Shown: piece after piece, positions 53,456 to 61,709 of the stretch
Layout of the letters: every line of letters starts with the position of its first letter
Position numbering within the stretch: the first letter of the stretch is position 1
DNA from: Nitrospira sp.
GTDB taxonomy: Bacteria > Nitrospirota > Nitrospiria > Nitrospirales > Nitrospiraceae
DNA length: 64,000 nucleotides
Assembly: GCA_018242765.1 (NCBI GenBank)
Contig: JAFEBH010000002.1
Span: 558,001 to 622,000 of the forward strand
Reading direction: 5' to 3'
Position numbers and translations under genes: made by a program
The notes under the pieces: model-generated
Database searches by the model: none
What the model saw: only the letters and a program-made list of their open reading frames with translations
Told to the model about the DNA's origin: nothing

Positions 53456-54263
53456 ACTACCCTTCCTTCGTATCCTGCCCGTCCCACACAGCTCGTGCAA
53501 TCTCACAGGGATTGTCTCGGCCTCCGTCGCAGGGCAACTTCACTACCGATGGCCTGATTGTCCGCACAATTATGCATCGCACCCGTTTTGGCAGTTCGCC
53601 CTGAGGCATCAGGTGATGCCACCCGACATCCATGCTGAGCGCTGGACGCAGAGACCGCCGAGGGTTATGGAGTTGTTGTACCGTATGGCCCGGACGGACG
53701 CAAGACCGTGTTGATGAGGACACAGGACGGGGAAACCCAACCGATCTGTCTCCTACATCTCTCATTCATCAGGGACACATCTCACCTCCCCCACCGGGAT
53801 CATCACTTGCACAGGTCAGACCGACACTTCTACATGCACATGTCCTGCAGAGCTGGCCGTGGTCGAGGTCCGGGCTCCTTCCGACGTATCACTCTGGGGG
53901 GTAACAAGGACGATGACACCCATTAGTTCACCCAGAATCTGCGGGGGCGGCAAGCTACGCCACATGCGGCCCAATGTATAACGAAGCGGTCCGGTTCGAT
54001 TGATGGCCGAATCATGAGACACCCGAGTAACGCGATCAACCAACAGAACCGCCAATAGGTCGAAGAGGTCTTCCGTTGGTTGAAGACGGCCGGCTTTCGC
54101 TACAAGGTCAAGCTCCGTCGCGAGTCGTCTGGCTGTGTACCTTTGCTGCTACAGTCTACAACCTGGTATGGATGCGAAGCCTTGTAACGGTTGTGTCATG
54201 AGGTCCTCGGATCTGAACCCACCTACCGCTGCCTCTACCCCCACCTGGACATGACCGTATCTC
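53456..54263. other. Intergenic region with insertion-sequence debris
   Basis: About 800 bp, no intact gene. Contains the IS5-type transposase remnant at 54032-54190. The part 53500-53930 has overlapping short frames on both strands with no recognisable content. Confidence 0.5.
54032..54190 (+). mobile_element. Remnant of an IS5-family-type transposase (C-terminus)
   Basis: A TAG is followed by 'VEEVFRWLKTAGFRYKVKLR' in one frame, and after a single-base shift by 'VVWLCTFAATVYNLVWMRSL'. Both match the end of IS5-group DDE transposases (the E-x-F-x-W-x-K-T and A-x-x-YN-L-x-R-x motifs). No inverted repeats or target duplications are visible. It marks an old insertion near the oxygenase cluster. 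Confidence 0.7.
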
Positions 54264-54407
54264 TCATGCCCAAAACACCGCCTGTATCAAACCAAGCACA
54301 GAAATGATAGAAGTCACGACCATCCACGCCACTGCAAAAAAGACCCAGGCGACCAACATCCAACTTACCGCCCCATCGTACCATTCAAGAAACTTCTCTA
54401 GACTCAT
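54264..54407 (-). CDS. 47-residue small membrane protein
   Basis: ATG at 54407 after TAGGGGAGGCGCTA; the longer frame to 54566 is without support. The product begins 'MSLEKFLEWYDGAVSWMLVA' and is one or two hydrophobic helices with many aromatic residues (Trp/Phe), ending 'GLIQAVFWA'. No family recognised. It lies downstream of the Rieske oxygenase gene on the same strand (390 bp gap) and next to the IS remnant. The strong ribosome site is the main evidence. Confidence 0.55.
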   Translation of the reverse strand: MSLEKFLEWYDGAVSWMLVAWVFFAVAWMVVTSIISVLGLIQAVFWA

Positions 54408-54796
54408 TAGCGCCTCCCCTAAAATAGTACCAAACGAAATGGTCAGGCTGTTGGCACTAACATCCGTTGTACTGAGCGCCCATCTCTCGGAGAAACGTGC
54501 TCCGTCCGCATAGAACGGCGTCGGCGCGTGTCTCCGCAGATAGGGGGTCTGGCCAACTCGCCCCAAGTTTTTCCGCAGCCTGCTCAGCGTATCAACAGTT
54601 CATCCTCGTAATCCATCCAGTCTATGAGGGCGGGAAACCCTGTCGGTGTTCGCCGTACCAGCACGATCACCTGGTTGGAACGCCAGCCGGAGCGCCGGTC
54701 ACCGCCCTTCAGTGCAAGTACCTTGTCCTCATGATTCATCGCTCAATCTCAGAATATGCAGGCGCTGGCGCCACTCCACTTGCACGTCGCTCCGCT
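54408..54796. other. Intergenic stretch downstream of the Rieske oxygenase gene
   Basis: About 390 bp. A plus-strand frame (54497-54922) overlaps the oxygenase gene's end in antisense and lacks a ribosome site. Nothing else recognised. Confidence 0.45.
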
Positions 54797-55837
54797 TTAA
54801 GTCACCCATCTAAGCAGGCTCTTTTCAGGAACCGGATGCTGAGGATCCTGCACACCGGCCAGTATATCACCATGATATTTCTTCAACTGCCGGTACCACA
54901 CGGCCAGTGTGTCCGATTCTAAGGTCAAGAGCATGCTTCCCTTTAAGCCAAACCCCTGTTCCTGCAATTCCAACACTTCCCGGTCCTGACTCAGAATCGT
55001 CCTGAGAGTCCGACGAACCAGCCACCCAACAGGAACGCCGCGCAGAAAGTTCCATCCAACGCAGATGTCGAATCGGCTTCGCTCGTCCGTGAGCGGGGTG
55101 GCCACCAACATGACGGATGCAAACCGTTTGCCGATTTCCCATCGTTCGGAATGAATGCCGGGCAGGACGAAATCAACCGTGGTCGTCGCCGATCCCAGCC
55201 TTGGAGACAACGCCCGAAAGATAAAGGTATCCGGCAGCAGGACATTCTGCGAGATCGTTCGAAATCCAAGCGGCAGCCGCGTGAAGACTTTTTCTTTCTC
55301 CCTGGCGGCCTCACGCCGACGGAAATAGTTGTTGTGCACGAACGGAACATGAGCGGGATCCATGAGACTATCCACTGCGAAATCCCACCGGACTGTTGCC
55401 TGGGCGGACGCGCGCACGGAGGTCATCGGGCTGCCGTCTGCAGGAGTCGGCAAAGAAGGGGGAGGACTCGAAGGCTCCTTGCACCCGTCCTGTCCCATAT
55501 AGACCCACACCCACCCGTCCCGTTCCTCTGCGGGGAATGTCCGCACGCAGGCTGAGGCCGACGATGGATGCGGCGCGTTGCCGGTCGCCGGAACCTCCAC
55601 GCACTCACCCGTGGAGATGAAGCGCCATCCATGAAACGGACAACGCAAGGAATCCCCCTCCTGCCGACCTGAGGAGAGTGGGACGCCTTTATGGGGACAG
55701 CGGTCCTGTAACGCATGCACCAGACCACGCCGATCCCGAAAAAGGACAAGAGGTTGGTTGCAGAGGACTGCGGCGCATGGCCGGCCGATGCGGACGTGCG
55801 TGCTTTCTGTGGCGATATACCAGAATCCTTCGAGCAT
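54797..55837 (-). CDS. Rieske non-haem iron oxygenase (ring-hydroxylating/demethylase type)
   Basis: 346 residues. The Rieske domain has Cys47-x-His49 ('DRCPHKGVPLSSG') and Cys66-x2-His69 ('LRCPFHGWRF'). The catalytic domain carries 'VDSLMDPAHVPFVHNN' with Asp156/Asp160, His163 and His168, the usual bridge aspartate and facial triad. This matches the PaO/vanillate-demethylase branch that oxidises ring or side-chain carbons. No reductase gene is adjacent, so electrons come from a general ferredoxin system. Upstream on the same strand are the outer-membrane barrel gene (ends 166 bp away) and the Cys-rich/2OG-oxygenase genes, suggesting a combined pathway with two oxygenases. The start is the first ATG after the stem-loop region. 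Confidence 0.9.
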   Translation of the reverse strand: MLEGFWYIATESTHVRIGRPCAAVLCNQPLVLFRDRRGLVHALQDRCPHKGVPLSSGRQEGDSLRCPFHGWRFISTGECVEVPATGNAPHPSSASACVRTFPAEERDGWVWVYMGQDGCKEPSSPPPSLPTPADGSPMTSVRASAQATVRWDFAVDSLMDPAHVPFVHNNYFRRREAAREKEKVFTRLPLGFRTISQNVLLPDTFIFRALSPRLGSATTTVDFVLPGIHSERWEIGKRFASVMLVATPLTDERSRFDICVGWNFLRGVPVGWLVRRTLRTILSQDREVLELQEQGFGLKGSMLLTLESDTLAVWYRQLKKYHGDILAGVQDPQHPVPEKSLLRWVT

Positions 55838-55922
55838 TCAGTTCCGTAGGATGAGCCGCAAAGTGTATCGAGCGTTTCCTTGGGCCTTCGACGGATGCAG
55901 GTGAAGAGTGGGATGAAGACGA

Positions 55923-55953
55923 GTGCAGGGAGCCATGAAATGGCTCCCTGCAC
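55923..55953 (-). terminator. 14-bp perfect stem hairpin after the barrel gene
   Basis: Arms GTGCAGGGAGCCAT and its exact complement enclose a 3-base loop. It lies 50-80 bp after the stop of the outer-membrane-protein gene and before the Rieske oxygenase gene (both minus). No long T-tract follows, so it may be partial terminator or processing site. Confidence 0.65.
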
Positions 55954-56002
55954 CGTTGTCAGCGGATACCATGCTCCGCCTTACCGGAACGATATTGGTC
56001 CT

Positions 56003-56695
56003 CTAGAACCCGATTGCTCCATAAATACCGGCGGTCCAGTAATTGTTTACCGTATTGGTTTGGTTGGAGGCCAGGTGGAAGCGGCTGTCGAGACCCAGCC
56101 ACAACTCTTTCCACACGCGAAACTCGGCGCCTCCCCCGAACTGAACCCCGATGTCCAAATAATTGATCTGACTCGACGTCGGACTGATAACGTGGAAGTC
56201 CAACCCGGCGGGAATGATCCAGGGTTGAAAGTCGGTTCCCTGTCGGAACTTCAGCTTAGGTGCCACACTCACCGTCAACATCGTCATCTGCACCTTGCTC
56301 AGACCGCCGTTACTCACTCCCGTCACAGTCGTGGTATCGCCGTTCCCGACGTTGGCGGAGGCCCATCTCTTGAATTCCAATCCGATCTCGCCGACGAGCG
56401 CCACGCCGTTCATCATACCCCATAGATCCTTGGTGACCATGAGGTCCGTTCCCCCACCGATGTAATAGCCGCTGGTCCCATCGTTCTTCCCGGCCACCCC
56501 ATGGCCGTCGGTGATCAACTCACCACCGCGATCGCTGAGCAGCTGGCCATAGCCGCCGCGAAAGAACACGCGGTTCCCGGTCGCCGTGGTGTCTTCAGCG
56601 GAGACTAGCCCACCGCTAAAAAAGGCGGACGCCGCCACAAGCGATACCGTGACAGCCCACACTCCGATGTTCCCCTTACTTCTCAAAACCTGCAT
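56003..56695 (-). CDS. Outer-membrane beta-barrel protein
   Basis: 230 residues. Signal peptide ('VWAVTVSLVAASAFFSGGLV' then SAED) followed by alternating-residue strands such as 'GNRVFFRGGYGQLLSDRGGE', 'SGYYIGGGTDLMV', 'MTMLTVSVAPKLKF', and a final 'NNYWTAGIYGAIGF' with C-terminal phenylalanine, the barrel-insertion signal. Size and glycine/aromatic pattern fit an eight- to ten-strand OmpW/OmpA-like barrel without a periplasmic domain. The function is unknown. It stands between the Cys-rich gene at 56810 and the Rieske oxygenase gene on the same strand, so it may import a hydrophobic substrate for the oxygenases or export their product. Confidence 0.8.
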   Translation of the reverse strand: MQVLRSKGNIGVWAVTVSLVAASAFFSGGLVSAEDTTATGNRVFFRGGYGQLLSDRGGELITDGHGVAGKNDGTSGYYIGGGTDLMVTKDLWGMMNGVALVGEIGLEFKRWASANVGNGDTTTVTGVSNGGLSKVQMTMLTVSVAPKLKFRQGTDFQPWIIPAGLDFHVISPTSSQINYLDIGVQFGGGAEFRVWKELWLGLDSRFHLASNQTNTVNNYWTAGIYGAIGF

Positions 56696-56809
56696 GACAC
56701 TCTCCTTCCCTGGTTACGCATCGAGGAGCACGGCCCTCCTTCGAGCAATCAACTGACAATATCCGATCACACGCACCTCATCCGGCTTGCTCAACTCTCG
56801 ACCGACCAC

Positions 56810-57319
56810 TCACACTTCCACCTCTGTGATGCACAGGTTCGGACACCAGTCCACTTCCGCCCGGCGCGCCACTTCCAAGAGCTGACTCGACATCGGAGGC
56901 GCGCCTTGATCGCGCGATAGTCCCACACACCGTGAACAAATAAACCGGCAGTGAATCAGGCACGATCGCTCAAGACATCCCCTGTCAGCGCCGACTTTTT
57001 CCGCCTGCTGAAGACAATAGGCCTTCGCGTCCGGAGCACTCAGACTCTCCTGATAGCAGCAGAGAGCGGCATAAAAGTTGATCCGGCTCACGACGGGTCT
57101 ACCTTCGAGTGTGATGTGGACATCGTGCAGATCCCAGGCCTCCTCAATCATTCGCGCGACGATTCCCACCGACGTCGGAAAGTCGTCAAAGAACGCCACG
57201 TACTCGGCCCCCTGCTCATCCGCCTCCGCGTCGCAGGCAGGTGCCATCCGGATCAGCCGTAACAGCGTCGGAGCGTCAACAACCTGTGCCTCAGGAATTG
57301 CGATTGAGAGATGCACCAT
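56810..57319 (-). CDS. Cysteine-rich protein A, paralogue of 58192-58734
   Basis: About 169 residues from ATG 57319 behind AATAGGAG; the first A is shared with the stop of the 2OG-oxygenase gene (TGATG). The N-terminal 85 residues are an alpha/beta domain ('MMVHLSIAIPEAQ', 'LIRMAPACDAEADEQGAEYV', 'EEAWDLHDVHITLEGRPVVS'). The C-terminal half has ten cysteines: 'FYAALCCYQESLS', 'AYCLQQAEK', 'DRGCLERSCLIHCRFICSRC' and 'EVDWCPNLCI'. Both parts align with the paralogue at 58192. The cysteine spacing suggests one or more Fe-S clusters or a metal site. No signal peptide, so cytoplasmic. I know no family for it. Co-translated with the oxygenase, which makes it a likely partner or substrate. Confidence 0.8.
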   Translation of the reverse strand: MVHLSIAIPEAQVVDAPTLLRLIRMAPACDAEADEQGAEYVAFFDDFPTSVGIVARMIEEAWDLHDVHITLEGRPVVSRINFYAALCCYQESLSAPDAKAYCLQQAEKVGADRGCLERSCLIHCRFICSRCVGLSRDQGAPPMSSQLLEVARRAEVDWCPNLCITEVEV

Positions 57320-58140
57320 CAACTCCTATTAGGGAAGAGCATTGTGATCTGATCAATCATCGCGCCTGACGGCGAGGTTGCATGCGCGTGGGTCGCCTGT
57401 TTGGCCTTCGGTCTGCGCATCAGCGCGGCAGGGCCGAAATAGGCGAAGGCGTCCTTCATATTTGAGAATAATTTCTTCACCGGTCCCATTCGTTGATCCG
57501 TGACATATTGCAACGTCAGGATCACACGCCGTTCCCCTTCACCCAACGGGGTGACGGCATGCCAGAGTTTGTCTCCGTTGAAGACCACCATCGTGCCCGC
57601 ATCCATCCGAATACGGATTTCAGGGAGATTCTCGACGACGTTACCCTTCCCGACACGTGCGACTAATCGGCAGTGTTCCGAACGCTCCACGAGCCCGATG
57701 AGGACCGTGTAGCGGGCACCCTTGTAGTACGAGGTGTCATAGTGATAGCCGATGTGATCGCCTGGCCTTGTGTAGTAGTAGAGGGCACAGGCATGAGGGT
57801 CATCTTCCGGACAGAGCTTCAACTCGGCGTCAGTGAGCCGGTCGAGGAATGTCAGGAGCGCTGAAGACCGATAGAGAGCCAGGATCGCGGGTGCCTGCTC
57901 TCGAATGCTGTAGAAGCTGACGCTGCCTCCCTGTTTGTGACCTGGGACATAGTTGCGATGAATGTCCGGCTCCAGCAGCTCAACCTCCGTGAGCAACGGT
58001 TCGCATACGGTTGGAGGAAGAAAGTGCTCAAGGTGGATGAACTCATTCTGGCTCCAATAGGCATGCCGGATATTCCGTTGATCCGATCGTGTGACCGTCT
58101 CTGCAAGCTCCTCTTCTAGACCGACCGCCAGACTACTCAT
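57319..58140 (-). CDS. 2-oxoglutarate/Fe(II)-dependent oxygenase
   Basis: 273 residues. The double-stranded beta-helix core shows the iron ligands His133 and Asp135 in 'GDHIGYHYDTSYYKG', His194 in 'NGDKLWHAVTPLGEG' and the 2OG-binding arginine in 'ERRVILTLQYV' (about 204). 'LEHFLPPTVCEPLLTEVE' is the usual N-terminal strand-helix. Such enzymes hydroxylate proteins or small molecules. It lies between the two paralogous Cys-rich genes (52 bp after one, overlapping the next by one base), so its substrate may be one of these proteins. Its C-terminal 40 residues are basic and low in complexity. Confidence 0.88.
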   Translation of the reverse strand: MSSLAVGLEEELAETVTRSDQRNIRHAYWSQNEFIHLEHFLPPTVCEPLLTEVELLEPDIHRNYVPGHKQGGSVSFYSIREQAPAILALYRSSALLTFLDRLTDAELKLCPEDDPHACALYYYTRPGDHIGYHYDTSYYKGARYTVLIGLVERSEHCRLVARVGKGNVVENLPEIRIRMDAGTMVVFNGDKLWHAVTPLGEGERRVILTLQYVTDQRMGPVKKLFSNMKDAFAYFGPAALMRRPKAKQATHAHATSPSGAMIDQITMLFPNRS

Positions 58141-58191
58141 TTTATGGGCCTCTATCGGATCCTCAGAATGAAAACGGGCCGGTGATCCGGA

Positions 58192-58734
58192 TCATCGGCG
58201 CACCATAGCCTTGAGACCTGGACACCAATCGATTTCAGCCATTGCGGCTCGCAACCCGAACGCCGGCTCTTTCAATGGCCGCCCGACCACCGGCACGGTT
58301 CGGACACATGAGTCGCAAACAAATTGGCAGGATCTCGCGCATCCATAATCGTGGCACCCCACCAGAGCTGCCTGCTCTTTCATCTTTAGGTCACAGTACA
58401 ATTCACGGTTCGGCACTCCCAGGCTCGCACGGTAACATCGTAGTCTCTCTCGAACTCCACGAAGACTTGAGAGGCTCCGCCCATTGATGCTGACCCAAGC
58501 CCTTGGAACGCGCGTCGATTCCTCCATCAAATGCAACGCCAGATCCACATGGTCCGCACTGTCGGAACAGTCCGGAAAGTGCGCAACCGCCAGTGCTTCC
58601 CGGCTGCTTGTGTCATCGACCCTGAAATGCGGCGCCAATCGAGCCACGCCCCAGACATATGGAAAGAAAACCTCCTCAGACACAGGAAAATGTATCTTGA
58701 TGTCCACAACCGCCTCATCGCCACTGAGTTGCAC
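58192..58734 (-). CDS. Cysteine-rich protein B, paralogue of 56810-57319
   Basis: 180 residues from a GTG at 58734 (GGGAG about ten bases upstream; no in-frame ATG near). It aligns with protein A along the full length: 'VARLAPHFRVDD' to 'LIRMAPACDAEA', 'LMEESTRVPRAWVSINGRSL' to the corresponding helix-strand, 'LRCYRASLGVPNRELYC' to 'LCCYQESL', 'RSCQFVCDSCVRTVP' to 'RSCLIHCRFICSRC', and 'EIDWCPGL' to 'EVDWCPNL'. Protein B has nine cysteines. Family unknown to me. First gene of the transcription unit B, oxygenase, A (and possibly barrel and Rieske oxygenase). Two hairpins lie in its upstream region (58788-58821, 58904-58929). Confidence 0.8.
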   Translation of the reverse strand: MQLSGDEAVVDIKIHFPVSEEVFFPYVWGVARLAPHFRVDDTSSREALAVAHFPDCSDSADHVDLALHLMEESTRVPRAWVSINGRSLSSLRGVRERLRCYRASLGVPNRELYCDLKMKEQAALVGCHDYGCARSCQFVCDSCVRTVPVVGRPLKEPAFGLRAAMAEIDWCPGLKAMVRR

Positions 58735-58787
58735 GTTGCTTCACTCCCATTACGTGTTCGTCGGGCACCAAATCTCCCTGATAGAAA

Positions 58788-58821
58788 ATGAGGGGGCCAC
58801 TCTCACCTGTGACCCCCTCAT
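58788..58821 (-). terminator. Rho-independent-type terminator or attenuator
   Basis: On the minus strand GATGAGGGGGTCAC pairs with GTGGCCCCCTCATT (one non-Watson-Crick position), followed by TTTTCTAT. It lies 54-87 bp in front of the GTG of Cys-rich protein B and could end an upstream transcript or attenuate this one. Confidence 0.65.
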
Positions 58822-58903
58822 CGCTGACACGTGGCGGCCGGGACTGCCGCTCACAATGGGGTGGACTCTGCTGGACAGCGAGAGGGCAACTCACCATCCA
58901 GCC

Positions 58904-58929
58904 CGCAGAAAGAGCTAGATCTTTCTGCG
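58904..58929. promoter_or_regulatory. Perfect 10-bp inverted repeat
   Basis: CGCAGAAAGA and TCTTTCTGCG are exact complements around a 6-base spacer. It lies 170-195 bp upstream of the Cys-rich protein B start and could be an operator or an RNA stem. Confidence 0.45.
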
Positions 58930-59526
58930 TTGCTTTCACTATTCAGCAACTGTCGTGCCACCCTTGGTTGTCACTCCGCAATGAATGATTCACACGTCAG
59001 AAGCGAAGAAGGAGGTTTTTCATCGACCGTGATGCCTGCTCCTGCCGCACAGAGGACTCCACGCTCTTGGACAGTGATGGCCTAAATCTCCTCATTCGTT
59101 CACATATCATTCGCTTATGCCGTCCACACCAATGGACGTTCGTTCCCGGAATGAAGGGGAGAAAAGGGGCATCCGAACCATCACAGCATGTTGCCGCTCG
59201 CAAGATGAGGACACCACAGGTTGAAGGCAGGCGTATTTCTTCCGTCGCCTGAGTCGTGCGCCACATTCATGGGTGCTCGAATAGATCGGAACGATGCGGA
59301 CAATCGCTTCGATGACGTCGGTGAAGAATATGGTGGGTGAAATGTATACGATCGATGCAAAGATTCAGAAGATCAGAGGGCTTGGTCCCCCGATACTCAA
59401 ATAGCGGACCTTATCAGGCCTATGGCGAAACGATCGAACACGGCAGTTCTTGGTCTGTGATGGGATGATCTCACTCTGTGGAAAATGCGACCCAAGAAAG
59501 GAAGGGAGCAAGGGAACAGCTGGCAC

Positions 59527-60906
59527 CTATTCGATGCTATACGCGCGAAGTTTGTTATAGAGACTCGCTCGACTGATTCGAAGCAATTTGGCTGCTTTCA
59601 ATCGGTTTCCTGCCGTCTTTTGCAGGGCATCCACGATTCGAGTGCGCTCCGTTTGAGCCACCGCCCCGCGCGACGCGGATCGTAAACTCTCGTCTTCCGC
59701 CCCAAGGGACTGGTCGAGAAGATCCTGACACACCAGGGATGGGCCGACCGTCGTCACCACAGCCCGTTCGATATAGTGCTGCAACTGTCGGACATTTCCC
59801 GGCCAAGGGGCATCACGTAAGAGCCGCAAGGTCCGTTCATCCACCTGTCGCACCGGCTGATGATGCCGTGCACAAGACGCAGCAACGAAATGCCGGACTA
59901 AGAGCGGAATGTCTTCTCGCCGTTCCCGAAGCGCCGGCAAATACAGAGGGAGAACGGCTAATCGATAGTAGAGATCCTGACGAAATGTCTTGGCTTTCAC
60001 GAGTTCGGTCAGATCTTTGTTCGAGGCTGAGATGACACGCGCATGGATCTTCACGGTTCGCGTCCCACCCACCGGCTTGATCTCGCCCTCTTGCAGAACA
60101 CGGAGTAACTTAGCTTGAAAGGTCGGCGTCGTGTCGGCAATCTCATCAAGGAAGATCGTGCCGCCGTCGGCCTCGTCGAACAGGCCGCGCTTGTTTGCCA
60201 CTGCCCCGGTGAAGGCTCCCTTCACATGTCCGAACAACTCACTTTCGAGCAGCGTCTCGGGCAATGAGCCGCAGTCAACGACGACGAATGGTCGATCCCT
60301 CCTGGGACTGAGCGCGTGGATCGTTTTTGCCAGGAGTTCTTTCCCCGTGCCGCTCTCACCTTGAACGAGGACGGTCGCCGAGCTCTCCGCGACAAGACGC
60401 GTCATGTCGAAGAGCTGCTGCATGATCGGACTTCGCCCGATCAAGTCACCGAGGCCGTCTGCAAGCGGTGCGGCATCGTTGTCCCCAGCGGTCGCGGCAG
60501 GAACAGACTTCGATGCTGGCTGGAAGAGCACCAGCATTGAGACGACGGATCCCTTCGCATCCGTTAATGGAAAGGCCTGCTGCATTCCACAGGCCGTGCC
60601 GTCACCACCGCCCGAACAAGACACACACTGCACCTCGGGCGTCTCGAACACTTTGGTCGCCGGGCAGGCCCCACAGGGATCGGTCCGCTGGGCAAAGGCT
60701 TCATAGCATTTGGCGTGGGGCCTGGGAGTGTGCGTGCTCTGCTGGACCGACCACGCTGCTTCGTTCGCGTACACGACGTTGAAGGACTGATCCATGACCG
60801 CCACACGGTCGGATAGACCCCGTGCCAGCTGCTTGATTGCTTCGACTCGCGCGGTAATGATGGGATCTAACGATACCGGTTTGTCGGGACTTTCTGGGTC
60901 AGACAA
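59527..60906 (-). CDS. Sigma-54-dependent transcriptional activator with Cys-rich PAS domain
   Basis: 459 residues. The N-terminal PAS (about 25-130) includes six cysteines: Cys67, 78, 81, 94, 97 and 106 ('[12 protein letters not shown]', '[12 protein letters not shown]'), suggesting a metal or Fe-S site. The AAA+ core has GESGTGKE (183-190), GAFTGA (230-235), 'FLDEIADT' and '[19 protein letters not shown]'; the Fis-type HTH ends the protein ('[20 protein letters not shown]'). No receiver is fused, but a stand-alone receiver gene lies 137 bp upstream. With the activator at 19011 it is one of two candidates to drive the sigma-54 promoters in this window. Confidence 0.95.
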   Translation of the reverse strand: MSDPESPDKPVSLDPIITARVEAIKQLARGLSDRVAVMDQSFNVVYANEAAWSVQQSTHTPRPHAKCYEAFAQRTDPCGACPATKVFETPEVQCVSCSGGGDGTACGMQQAFPLTDAKGSVVSMLVLFQPASKSVPAATAGDNDAAPLADGLGDLIGRSPIMQQLFDMTRLVAESSATVLVQGESGTGKELLAKTIHALSPRRDRPFVVVDCGSLPETLLESELFGHVKGAFTGAVANKRGLFDEADGGTIFLDEIADTTPTFQAKLLRVLQEGEIKPVGGTRTVKIHARVISASNKDLTELVKAKTFRQDLYYRLAVLPLYLPALRERREDIPLLVRHFVAASCARHHQPVRQVDERTLRLLRDAPWPGNVRQLQHYIERAVVTTVGPSLVCQDLLDQSLGAEDESLRSASRGAVAQTERTRIVDALQKTAGNRLKAAKLLRISRASLYNKLRAYSIE

Positions 60907-61043
60907 GGCGATCGCGTCCTTAGGCCACTCATTCGTATCTGGGTTCCAAGTTTCACGTTCAAGGTTTCACCTTTGCTCAGCAACCAAACACGGGAAACCT
61001 GAAACTCGAAACCGTTCGCCGACACGCATCACGAGGGGACTTT

Positions 61044-61433
61044 TTACCTCCCTTCGTGGTCGAGTAATTGTTGCACACAGCTCTTCAGGTCCGCAATATG
61101 GACCGGCTTGTCAAAGTAGGCGTTCGCACCCGCCTGAAGCACCTGCGCCTTCAATCTCGCATCACCAAAGGCGGTCATGACGATGATCGGACACTTCGGC
61201 GCCACCGTCCGCAGTCGGCCAATGTAATCATCCCCTCCCGCCGGCATCCGCAGGTCGGTGAGAATCGCATCCGGCACGGATTGCAAGACCGCCAGAAACG
61301 CTTCATCGCCGTCCCGTGCTTCGCGAAGGTGATACCCCATTCCGCAAAACTCATCACACAACAAACTACGCATCTCCCGGTCGTCTTCGACAATCAACAG
61401 AACAGTACCCGTTCCCTTTGTCACGGTCACCAT
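61044..61433 (-). CDS. Single-domain response regulator (CheY-like)
   Basis: 129 residues containing only a receiver: acidic pair in 'LLIVEDDREM', phospho-acceptor Asp60 in 'AILTDLRMPAGGDD', Thr in 'IVMTAFGDAR' and Lys in 'YFDKPVH', all intact. There is no output domain, so it acts by protein contact or as phospho-relay. It is between the sensor kinase (ends 61710) and the sigma-54 activator (starts 60906) on the same strand, which makes a kinase-receiver-activator chain likely. Confidence 0.92.
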   Translation of the reverse strand: MVTVTKGTGTVLLIVEDDREMRSLLCDEFCGMGYHLREARDGDEAFLAVLQSVPDAILTDLRMPAGGDDYIGRLRTVAPKCPIIVMTAFGDARLKAQVLQAGANAYFDKPVHIADLKSCVQQLLDHEGR

Positions 61434-61709
61434 CCTCTCCGGCCCTCATTCGCTGTTGTACAGGGTGTCTGGTTGGATGAAGGGCAAAGCGCATGCCGCT
61501 GGATGGGAAAAGAAGTAGCCTGAATTCCCAGAAATCCAGGCATGCGCATGGGATGGAGAGATTCGATTGGTGAGAAAAACCACAAACAAGAGTCGGGCAA
61601 CTGTTGCGGGATGCTACAGCCCTCGGTCGTACTGAGCGTGAACGCACTGGGCGCTGCCTTTCAAAAACCCAAGACTTCGCACTCAGAACCCAGCACTTCT
61701 AGGGGTTGG

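Larger units (their letters stand above)
58735..59526. other. Intergenic region with two hairpins
   Basis: About 790 bp upstream of the Cys-rich/oxygenase genes and downstream of the second sigma-54 activator gene, all minus. Contains the hairpins listed separately. Short frames (58715-58939, 58997-59266) lack ribosome sites and domains. A sigma-54-spaced GG/GC pair near 58766-58779 has a poor -24 box and is not called. Confidence 0.45.

Noticed and set aside
58715..58939. Minus-strand 74-codon frame upstream of Cys-rich protein B
   Set aside because: Overlaps the start of that gene and runs through the terminator-like hairpin; no ribosome site.
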